A DNA stretch of 6,473 nucleotides from Flavobacteriaceae bacterium UBA7433. Lineage in GTDB: Bacteria; Bacteroidota; Bacteroidia; Flavobacteriales; Flavobacteriaceae. A program made the translations under genes and the position numbers. The DNA is taken from positions 1 to 6,473 of the forward strand of contig DLQL01000052.1 of NCBI GenBank assembly GCA_002477565.1, given 5' to 3'. Below the pieces are notes generated by a model. It had not been told where the DNA came from, searched no databases, and saw nothing but the letters and a program-made list of their open reading frames with translations. This document shows positions 1 to 5,603 of this stretch, one piece after another; position 1 is the first letter of the stretch, and every line of letters starts with the position of its first letter.

Positions 1-711
1 TTGGCATATATCATTGTCAATGAAAACGATTTGCAGTCGCCCATCATCAAATTCTTGGGCGAAGACATCGCAGCAGGAATTATCTCCACAACTGACGCGA
101 AAGTAGGAGACATTGTTTTCTTTTCGGCGGCAGATGCTGCGACCGCAAACAAAGCATTGGATGCCGTTCGCCAAGAGTTGGGTGCCCTGTTGCGCTTGAT
201 CCATCCCAAAGAGTTGCGCCCTGCATGGGTGGTTGATTTCCCGATGTTCGAAAAAACAGCGGAAGGCCGTTGGACCTTTACCCACAATCCATTTTCCATG
301 CCCGCTTTGTACGACTTGGAAAAGCATATGCAAGGAAACGAGGAAGAAATAGGGAGCATTATCGCACAGCAATACGATTTGATCTTAAACGGTTATGAAA
401 TTGGTGGCGGATCTGTACGTGCACACAAACCAGAAATCTTGGAAGCTACCTATAAGAATATGGGGTATGACAAAGAAGAAATGTTCAAAAGTGTGGGTAC
501 GATGTACAAGGCCTTCCAATACGGAGCACCCCCACATGGAGGCATCGCTTGGGGTGTTGACCGTTTGATGATGATTTTAGAAAAAAAGGCGTCCATCCGA
601 GAGGTGATGGCCTTTCCAAAAACAGGCTCTAGTGAGGATCTGTTATTCGGAAGTCCATCACCACTGTCCGATAAAAAAGTAGAAGAAATGAATGTACGTG
701 TTGTAAAATAG
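1..711 (+). CDS. aspS: Aspartyl-tRNA synthetase, C-terminal part (5' end outside window)
   Basis: Charges tRNA-Asp with aspartate in the cytoplasm; a class II aminoacyl-tRNA synthetase of the bacterial type. Only the last 236 codons are present, against roughly 580-590 residues in the family, so the frame is open at the left edge and the TTG at position 1 is an internal Leu codon, not a start. In window numbering, residues 1 to about 60 look like the end of the bacterial GAD insertion domain (GDIVFFSAAD). The catalytic core then resumes with FPMFE (80-84), FTHNPFSMP (93-101), the GYEIGGGSVR stretch (131-140) and class II motif 3, GGIAWGVDRLMMIL (180-193), whose Arg188 is the expected ATP-binding arginine. 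The tail with FPKTGSSEDLLFGSPSPL is typical. The gene ends in TAG. It lies upstream of the trp control region on the same strand, and no functional tie to trp is evident. Confidence 0.96.
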   Translation: MAYIIVNENDLQSPIIKFLGEDIAAGIISTTDAKVGDIVFFSAADAATANKALDAVRQELGALLRLIHPKELRPAWVVDFPMFEKTAEGRWTFTHNPFSMPALYDLEKHMQGNEEEIGSIIAQQYDLILNGYEIGGGSVRAHKPEILEATYKNMGYDKEEMFKSVGTMYKAFQYGAPPHGGIAWGVDRLMMILEKKASIREVMAFPKTGSSEDLLFGSPSPLSDKKVEEMNVRVVK

Positions 712-819
712 GCTCTTCGATTGGGTTTTCTATATATGAATAAGCGACGTTTTTTTGAAGTTTTAAAAAAAGACAACCACGAATTCTAGGAATTTGTAAA
801 AATAAAATCGCGCAAAAAA
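712..819. other. AT-rich spacer between aspS and the trp promoter
   Basis: I see no gene or strong regulatory element here. There is a weak 5-bp hairpin (782-786 with 790-794, loop TAG) without a following T-tract, and a T-run/A-run pair (750-756 and 765-771) that could form only an A:U stem. Neither is a convincing aspS terminator, so read-through from aspS into the trp leader cannot be excluded. A 17-codon ATG frame at 736-789 has no supporting feature. Confidence 0.5.
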
Positions 820-851
820 TTTGTTCAATCAAAAATCTACCCTTATTTTTG
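820..851 (+). promoter_or_regulatory. Probable trp operon promoter, Bacteroidota type (-33 TTTG, -7 TAnnTTTG)
   Basis: TTTG at 820-823 is followed after 20 bases by TATTTTTG at 844-851. This matches the TTTG / TAnnTTTG consensus recognised by the primary sigma factor of Bacteroidota, whose usual spacer is about 17-23 bases. Transcription would then start near 857, giving a 5' leader of only about 13 bases before the leader-peptide ATG at 870 and about 135 bases up to the attenuator terminator. Position and spacing are seen directly; the start site is inferred. Confidence 0.75.
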
Positions 852-869
852 TAACAGAATCTAGAAACA

Positions 870-920
870 ATGAATAGCAATACAAAAAATAGTTGGTGGT
901 GGAACTCTCTTAATTCCTAA
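870..920 (+). CDS. trpL: trp operon leader peptide (16 aa, three tandem Trp)
   Basis: Encodes MNSNTKNSWWWNSLNS followed by TAA. Three consecutive TGG codons lie at 894-902. This is the hallmark of a ribosome-mediated attenuation leader: translation senses charged tRNA-Trp, and the peptide itself is presumably discarded. The ATG is the only sensible start, because an in-frame TAA (852-854) lies 18 bases upstream. The start context (GAAACA before ATG) is A-rich with A at -3, as in the trpE, trpG and trpC starts, and there is no Shine-Dalgarno sequence, as usual in Bacteroidota. It begins just after the predicted promoter and lies 38 bases before the 5' arm of an intrinsic terminator, with trpE 100 bases downstream of its stop. 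Its Trp density contrasts sharply with the structural genes, which have only three Trp codons in about 1,744. It is too short for standard gene callers. Confidence 0.88.
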   Translation: MNSNTKNSWWWNSLNS

Positions 921-976
921 GTGAGAAGACTTCCTGTTTTTGTATGCAACATATAAATAAAAAAGGCTTATCTCAC
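901..976 (+). promoter_or_regulatory. trp attenuator: mutually exclusive leader hairpins (1:2 and 2:3)
   Basis: Hand pairing shows two competing structures. The 1:2 stem pairs 905-912 with 918-925 (one T-T mismatch, 5-base loop) and 901-904 with 931-934 across a 5-base bulge; it starts inside the third Trp codon. The 2:3 antiterminator pairs GTGAGA (921-926) with TCTCAC (971-976), and 933-940 with 959-966 (one G-A mismatch). It would tie up the whole 5' arm and loop of the terminator at 959-991. A ribosome stalled at the Trp codons would cover strand 1 and free strand 2 for antitermination. A ribosome reaching the stop codon at 918-920 would cover strand 2 and let the terminator fold. The base pairing is seen directly; the switching is inferred from the classical trp model, and energies were not calculated. 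Confidence 0.78.
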
Positions 977-991
977 GATAAGCCTTTTTTT
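959..991 (+). terminator. Intrinsic terminator of the trp attenuator (3:4 hairpin)
   Basis: A perfect 8-bp stem, GGCTTATC (965-972) with GATAAGCC (977-984), closes a TCAC tetraloop. It is extended by six A:T pairs (959-964 with 985-990) and ends in a run of seven T. It lies between the leader-peptide stop codon and trpE, 29 bases before the trpE ATG, so it would stop transcription before the structural genes when Trp is plentiful. As the only strong terminator in the window, it could also stop any read-through from aspS. Confidence 0.92.
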
Positions 992-1020
992 AATCCAAGT
1001 ACCAACCCATTTTAGAAAAA

Positions 1021-2415
1021 ATGAAAGCCATAAAATTCAAATCAATTACAAAGAAACGGATCTCCGACACCATGACTCCGGTTGGTCTGTATTTGAAATT
1101 TAGAGACAAATACGCCAACACCTTGTTGTTGGAAAGCTCTGATTACCACAGCAAAGAAGAGAGTTTTTCGTTTTTGTGCATCGAGCCCGTTGTAGACATC
1201 AAAGCAGAACAGCACCAATTGTCACTGTCTTACAAAGGAAGCGTTTTGGAAAGTCAGCCCTTGGAAAACAACAATTTTTATCAATTGTTTGACCGATACA
1301 CAGGAGCCATAGATTTGGATTGTGACCCCTCGATCAAAGGATTCAATGGTTTGTATGGCTATACAACTTACGACGGTGTGCAGTATTTTGAAAACATCGA
1401 ATTAAAAGCCAAAGCAGCTCCTTCTGCCATTCCGTTGCTTCAGTACAGTTTTTTTAGATTTGTCATCGCGATCAACCATTTTAACGACGAGTTGATTTTG
1501 ATTGAAAATTTGGAGGAAAACGAAACCGCTCGTTTGTCAGAAATTGAAACAGTTTTGAACTCCAAAGCTTACCATACCCAGGACTTCTCCTTTGAAGGTG
1601 CAGAGACCTCCAATTGTACCGACGAAGAATTCAAAGAATACGTGAGCAAAGGGAAAGCGCATTGCAAACGCGGTGACGTTTTTCAGATTGTCCTTTCAAG
1701 ACAATTCCAGCAGTCCTTTAAAGGGGACGAATTCAATGTGTACCGTGCCTTGCGATCCATCAATCCATCGCCGTATTTATTTTATTTTGACTACGGAAGT
1801 TTTAAATTGATGGGCTCTTCACCAGAAGCACAAATCAAAGTGGGCAAAGGAAAGGCCATCATCAATCCCATAGCAGGCACCTTTCGCCGGACGGGAGACA
1901 TGGCAGAGGACTTGAAGTTGGGCAAAAAACTGTCTGAAGACAAAAAGGAAAATGCTGAACATGTCATGTTGGTCGATTTGGCTCGGAACGACTTGAGCAA
2001 ACACGCAGACCAAGTGACCGTTGAGGTCTTTAAAGAAGTGCAATACTTCAGTCATGTCATTCATTTGGTGTCTACAGTTCAAGGTGCGATCAAAGGCAAC
2101 CCGATTGAAATCGTCGGGGATACTTTTCCTGCAGGGACTTTGAGCGGTGCGCCCAAATACAAAGCCATGCAATTGATCGATACCTACGAAAACCAATCGC
2201 GTGGATTTTATGGAGGAGCTGTTGGGGTGCTAGGTTTGGACGGCTCCGTGAACTTGGCGATTGCCATTCGTTCTTTTGTGAGTAAAAACAATGTTTTGTA
2301 TTCTCAGGCGGGTGCGGGAATCGTCATTGATTCGGAAGAAGAAAAAGAATTGCAAGAGGTAAACAACAAATTGGCAGCCTTGAAAAAAGCCTTGGTTTTG
2401 GCAGAAAAGATATAA
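1021..2415 (+). CDS. trpE: Anthranilate synthase component I (chorismate-binding subunit)
   Basis: Converts chorismate to anthranilate with ammonia delivered by TrpG; the committed step of Trp synthesis, in the cytoplasm. It has 464 residues, normal for the unfused Bacteroidota form. The N-terminal domain (about 15-155) carries LLES at 36-39, the motif tied to feedback inhibition by Trp in other TrpE proteins. The chorismate-binding domain (about 200-460) shows GDVFQIVLSRQF (from 218), PIAGTFRRT (283-291), ENAEHVMLVDLARNDL (310-325), FPAGTLSGAPK (369-379) and QAGAGIVIDS (429-438). These favour TrpE over PabB or isochorismate synthase, as does the operon position. The ATG follows an A-rich run (GAAAAA) and gives the family-typical N-terminus. 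The stop is TAA. It is the first structural gene after the attenuator, and 35 bases separate it from trpG. It contains no Trp residue. Confidence 0.98.
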   Translation: MKAIKFKSITKKRISDTMTPVGLYLKFRDKYANTLLLESSDYHSKEESFSFLCIEPVVDIKAEQHQLSLSYKGSVLESQPLENNNFYQLFDRYTGAIDLDCDPSIKGFNGLYGYTTYDGVQYFENIELKAKAAPSAIPLLQYSFFRFVIAINHFNDELILIENLEENETARLSEIETVLNSKAYHTQDFSFEGAETSNCTDEEFKEYVSKGKAHCKRGDVFQIVLSRQFQQSFKGDEFNVYRALRSINPSPYLFYFDYGSFKLMGSSPEAQIKVGKGKAIINPIAGTFRRTGDMAEDLKLGKKLSEDKKENAEHVMLVDLARNDLSKHADQVTVEVFKEVQYFSHVIHLVSTVQGAIKGNPIEIVGDTFPAGTLSGAPKYKAMQLIDTYENQSRGFYGGAVGVLGLDGSVNLAIAIRSFVSKNNVLYSQAGAGIVIDSEEEKELQEVNNKLAALKKALVLAEKI

Positions 2416-2450
2416 GGAGATACAAGAACAGACCCACAATAAGAACTACA

Positions 2451-3029
2451 ATGAAGATATTGATATTAGACAACTACGATTCTTTTACCTACAACCTCGT
2501 ACACATGGTGGAGGAGATTACAGGGAATTTTCCCGATGTATATCGAAACGATCAAATTTCACTCGCGGAGGTAGGTGCCTATGACGTTATCATGCTATCT
2601 CCAGGACCTGGTATCCCGGACGAAGCGGGCATCTTAAAAGAAGTCATTCACACCTATGCACCCACCATTCCTATTTTTGCGGTTTGTTTGGGTTTGCAAG
2701 CCATAACAGAGGTGTTTGGAGGAACCATTGTGAATATGGATCAGGTATACCACGGTGTGGCTACGACGATGGAGGTAGTGGACAAAGAAGCGTTGCTTTT
2801 TCGAGGCATGCCCCTAAAGTTTGAAGCGGCACGTTACCATTCATGGATTGCTGCAGAAGAAGATTTTCCAGAAATGTTGAAAATCACAGCCCGCGACGAA
2901 GAAGGAGGCATCATGGCTTTGGAACACAAAAATTACAACGTCAGTGCCGTGCAGTTTCATCCAGAATCTATTTTGACGCCTTTGGGAGAACAAATGGTCC
3001 GCAATTTTATTGACAATTTACAGGCCTGA
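2451..3029 (+). CDS. trpG: Anthranilate synthase component II (glutamine amidotransferase)
   Basis: Releases ammonia from glutamine and passes it to TrpE. It is a single class I GATase domain of 192 residues, the usual stand-alone length; it is not fused to trpD or trpE. It begins DNYDSFTYNLV (7-17). It has the oxyanion-region LSPGPGIPDEAG (49-60), the nucleophile elbow AVCLGLQ (77-83, catalytic Cys79) and the catalytic His170 and Glu172 in VQFHPES (167-173). The Leu after CLG, where many family members have His, is outside the catalytic triad. The ATG is preceded by ACTACA (A at -3 and -6); the stop is TGA. PabA, the folate-pathway homologue, is very similar and one protein can serve both pathways, but the position between trpE and trpD argues for TrpG. 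It has one Trp residue, in YHSWIA. Confidence 0.97.
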   Translation: MKILILDNYDSFTYNLVHMVEEITGNFPDVYRNDQISLAEVGAYDVIMLSPGPGIPDEAGILKEVIHTYAPTIPIFAVCLGLQAITEVFGGTIVNMDQVYHGVATTMEVVDKEALLFRGMPLKFEAARYHSWIAAEEDFPEMLKITARDEEGGIMALEHKNYNVSAVQFHPESILTPLGEQMVRNFIDNLQA

Positions 3030-3075
3030 TACCAATCCAAACCCCGTTGTTTTATAATTTTATAAAAAAATCCGA

Positions 3076-4065
3076 ATGAAAAAAATACTAAACAGCCTTT
3101 TTGCCCACGAAACTTTGAGCCGAGAAGCGGCAAAGCAGGTTTTGCTAGACATTGCTGCGGAGCGCTACAACGATGCGCATTTGGCTTCTTTTCTAACGGT
3201 ATTTAGAATGCGTCCCGTCACCGTCGCCGAGTTGTCAGGATTTCGAGATGCCTTGCTGGAATTGGCAGTAAAAATAGATTTGTCCGATTTCAACACCATC
3301 GATTTGTGTGGAACTGGAGGTGACGAAAAGAACACATTTAACATTTCTACCCTGACCTCCTTTGTCGTGGCAGGAACCGGAAACAAAGTGGCCAAACACG
3401 GAAATTACAGTGTGTCTTCGGCCTCTGGATCTTCGAACATGCTGGAGTATTTGGGCTATCAATTTACCAATGAAGAAGCGGTGTTGAAAGCTCAATTGGA
3501 CAAGGCCAATATCTGTTTTTTACACGCACCCCTTTTTCATCCTGCCATGAAAGCGGTGGGGCCGGTTCGAAAGTCACTGGGAATGAAAACATTTTTCAAC
3601 ATGTTGGGTCCTTTGGTAAATCCCAGCCAGCCTCAAAATCAATTGGTCGGCGTATACAATTTGGAAGTTGCCAGAACCTACAATTACCTGTTGCAAAAAA
3701 CGGCCTTGAATTATGGCGTTTTGTACGCTTTGGACGGTTACGATGAAATCTCTTTGACAGGTCCTTTTAAATTGTTTACGAAACAAGCAGAACAAACTGT
3801 GCATCCTTCCGATCTTGGATTGCAAACCTTGGACCCTTCAGCCATTTTTGGTGGAAATTCGGTTCCCGAAGCAGCACTGATTTTCAAGCGTATCCTCGAA
3901 GGCAAAGGGACAGAAGCTCAAAACAATGTGGTGTTGACGAATGCGGCTTTTGCCTTGAAAATATTGGACGCTACCAAAAGTTTTGAAACTGCATATCAAG
4001 AAGCAAAAGATGCTTTGTTGGGCTTGAAAGCTCAAAAAAGTTTGGAGCTCCTGTTGGGCAACTAA
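3076..4065 (+). CDS. trpD: Anthranilate phosphoribosyltransferase
   Basis: Transfers phosphoribose from PRPP to anthranilate, giving N-(5'-phosphoribosyl)-anthranilate. The 329 residues match the stand-alone enzyme. A small helical N-terminal domain (about 1-65) precedes the alpha/beta glycosyltransferase family 3 domain. The PRPP-binding GTGGD loop is at 79-83, followed by NTFNIST. KHGNYSVSS (107-115) and SGSSNMLEYLG are the next conserved blocks. Arg165 in GPVRKSLG matches the conserved anthranilate-binding arginine, NMLGPLVNP is at 175-183, and Asp223-Glu224 (DEISLTGP) is the metal-binding acidic pair. All key residues seem intact. It starts 46 bases after trpG, in an AT-rich gap with no terminator-like hairpin, and its start context (ATCCGA) is the least A-rich of the first five structural genes. 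It contains no Trp residue. Confidence 0.98.
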   Translation: MKKILNSLFAHETLSREAAKQVLLDIAAERYNDAHLASFLTVFRMRPVTVAELSGFRDALLELAVKIDLSDFNTIDLCGTGGDEKNTFNISTLTSFVVAGTGNKVAKHGNYSVSSASGSSNMLEYLGYQFTNEEAVLKAQLDKANICFLHAPLFHPAMKAVGPVRKSLGMKTFFNMLGPLVNPSQPQNQLVGVYNLEVARTYNYLLQKTALNYGVLYALDGYDEISLTGPFKLFTKQAEQTVHPSDLGLQTLDPSAIFGGNSVPEAALIFKRILEGKGTEAQNNVVLTNAAFALKILDATKSFETAYQEAKDALLGLKAQKSLELLLGN

Positions 4066-4121
4066 ACCTTGAGATAAAAAGAGAAAAATAATTTTTATAC
4101 AGAGAACTAGAGTTATAAAAA

Positions 4122-4910
4122 ATGAATATACTAGAACAAATAGTCGCTTTTAAAAAACAAGAGATTGCCAAAATCAAGGCGGAAGTATCTTTGGAGAAGT
4201 TGGTCAAAAGCCCTGCTTTTAAAAGAACACCACTTTCACTTAAAGAAGCCTTGGTTGAAAAGGGTTCTACAGGCATCATTGCAGAATTCAAAAGACAATC
4301 GCCTTCCAAAGGCATCATCAATGCGACTTCGACGATTCAAGAGGTCACCGAGGGCTATTTAAATGCCAATGTTGCTGCGCAGTCTATCCTCACAGATACC
4401 CGTTATTTTGGTGGTACCATGGTGGATTTGATGACGGCCAGAACATTGAATTCGGTGCGTCCTATCTTGCGCAAAGATTTTGTGGTGGATGCGTTTCAGA
4501 TTGTGGAAGCCAAAGCCATTGGATCCGACGCAGTTTTGCTGATTGCAGCATGCTTGACAAAGGAAGAATTAAAAAACTATGGAAAACTCGCCACGGAATT
4601 GGGTTTGAGTGTTTTGTACGAAGTTCACAGTCAGGAGGAATTGGATAAGATTTCAGACTTAGACGGAAAGATCATCGGCATCAACAACCGAAATTTGAAA
4701 ACCTTTGAAGTCGACTTGGAACATTCCATTGCCTTGGCAGCTCAAATACCAGATAGTTGTGTCAAAGTTTCGGAAAGTGGTATCAGCAATCCAAGAATCA
4801 TCTCGGGCTTAAAAGAATATGGCTTCCAGGGGTTTTTAATTGGAGAAAATTTTATGAAAACAGACAATCCTGGACGTGCTTGTCGCCAATTCATCGATCA
4901 AATACGTTAG
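4122..4910 (+). CDS. trpC: Indole-3-glycerol phosphate synthase
   Basis: Closes the indole ring: converts carboxyphenylamino-deoxyribulose 5-phosphate to indole-3-glycerol phosphate, releasing CO2 and water. It is a monofunctional TIM barrel of 262 residues, not the TrpC-TrpF fusion of enterobacteria. The catalytic set is visible by alignment to the family: Glu55 and Lys57 in IIAEFKRQSPSKG (52-64), Lys118 in ILRKDFVVD, Glu167 in LYEVHS, Asn188 in INNRNL (187-192) and Glu218/Ser219 in VSESGI. The C-terminal phosphate site FLIGENFMK is also typical. The start is ATG after TATAAAAA; the stop is TAG. It lies 56 bases after trpD (the largest gap between structural genes, AT-rich, no clear terminator) and 34 before trpF. 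It contains no Trp residue. Confidence 0.98.
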   Translation: MNILEQIVAFKKQEIAKIKAEVSLEKLVKSPAFKRTPLSLKEALVEKGSTGIIAEFKRQSPSKGIINATSTIQEVTEGYLNANVAAQSILTDTRYFGGTMVDLMTARTLNSVRPILRKDFVVDAFQIVEAKAIGSDAVLLIAACLTKEELKNYGKLATELGLSVLYEVHSQEELDKISDLDGKIIGINNRNLKTFEVDLEHSIALAAQIPDSCVKVSESGISNPRIISGLKEYGFQGFLIGENFMKTDNPGRACRQFIDQIR

Positions 4911-4944
4911 TGGCTCAAAGAGGAACCGCTCAAAATAAATAGAA

Positions 4945-5568
4945 ATGAAACAAAAATTCAAATTAAAAGTTTGTGGCATGGGCTCTTCAAAAAATATTTT
5001 GGAGGTTGCAGCATTGCAGCCAGATTATTTGGGTTTTATTTTCTATGAAAAATCCTCGAGAAATTTTTCAGGTGTGCTTCCGTCGCTGGATGCAAGTATC
5101 AAAAAAACAGCCGTTTTTGTAGATGCCTCTTTTGAGTTTGTTCGAGACAAAGTAAGGGAATTTGACTTTCAAGCGGTGCAGTTGCACGGAAAAGAAAGTC
5201 CGCTGTTTTGCGAGCGTGTCAAATCTTTGGGTGTTGAGGTTTTCAAAGTTTTTTCGGTAAAATCCGATTTTGATTTTTCTCTTTTGCAGCCATACGAAAA
5301 GGCCGTAGATTATTTTCTGTTCGACACCAAAGGAAATCATCCCGGAGGCAATGGAACCACATTCGATTGGACCGTATTGAAAGGCTATCCGTCCAAAACC
5401 CCTTTTATTTTGAGTGGAGGTATTGGATTGGAGGAACACGCAGCTTTGAAAGAGCTTCTAAAGACAGATTTGCCCATTTACGCCGTGGATGTCAATAGCA
5501 AATTTGAAATAGCACCGGCATTGAAGGATGTCAAAAAATTAAGTGAATTCGTAAAAATAATAAAATGA
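4945..5568 (+). CDS. trpF: Phosphoribosylanthranilate isomerase
   Basis: Catalyses the Amadori rearrangement of phosphoribosylanthranilate to the ribulose form used by TrpC. It is a stand-alone TIM barrel of 207 residues, a normal length. Cys10 in KVCGM is the expected general base and Asp127 in FLFDTKG the general acid. Other family blocks are DYLGFIFYEKSSRNF (27-41), VQLHGKES, NHPGGNGTTFDW, FILSGGIG and the phosphate-binding DVNSKFE. Gly follows KVCGM where many homologues have Arg, Lys or Thr, a minor change. The start is ATG after ATAGAA. The TGA stop overlaps another ATG (ATGA at 5565-5568) that is in frame with trpB, which raises a start-site question for that gene. It has a single Trp residue, in TFDW. 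Confidence 0.97.
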   Translation: MKQKFKLKVCGMGSSKNILEVAALQPDYLGFIFYEKSSRNFSGVLPSLDASIKKTAVFVDASFEFVRDKVREFDFQAVQLHGKESPLFCERVKSLGVEVFKVFSVKSDFDFSLLQPYEKAVDYFLFDTKGNHPGGNGTTFDWTVLKGYPSKTPFILSGGIGLEEHAALKELLKTDLPIYAVDVNSKFEIAPALKDVKKLSEFVKIIK

Positions 5569-5603
5569 GTTGTGGCCTAAGTTCACAATCAAAAACACCC
5601 ACT

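Noticed and set aside
736..789. 17-codon frame MNKRRFFEVLKKDNHEF in the aspS-trpE gap
   Set aside because: It is short, lies upstream of the predicted transcription start, has no Trp codons or adjoining structure, and is no better than chance for an AT-rich spacer.
749..795. Possible aspS terminator (T-run/A-run at 750-771, or 5-bp stem at 782-794)
   Set aside because: The first stem would be only A:U pairs. The second has 5 bp with a 3-base loop and no T-tract after it. Neither meets the usual form of an intrinsic terminator.
629..880. 83-codon minus-strand frame spanning the aspS end and the trp promoter region
   Set aside because: It overlaps aspS in antisense and the probable trp promoter. 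Its composition (Phe/Leu/Ile runs from A/T tracts) does not look like a protein, and I see no promoter for it.
2672..2679. TATTTTTG inside trpG resembling a -7 promoter box
   Set aside because: No TTG or TTTG stands at a proper distance upstream, and it lies in the conserved coding sequence before the catalytic Cys (IPIFAV), which explains it.
2451..3029. PabA (aminodeoxychorismate synthase amidotransferase) instead of TrpG
   Set aside because: The families are nearly indistinguishable by sequence, but the place between trpE and trpD in a complete trp operon makes TrpG the primary role; a shared role cannot be excluded.
3045..3070. AT-only inverted repeat in the trpG-trpD gap
   Set aside because: The stem has only A:T pairs (TTTTATAAAA type) and lacks a GC-rich portion, so it is unlikely to terminate transcription and is common in AT-rich spacers.
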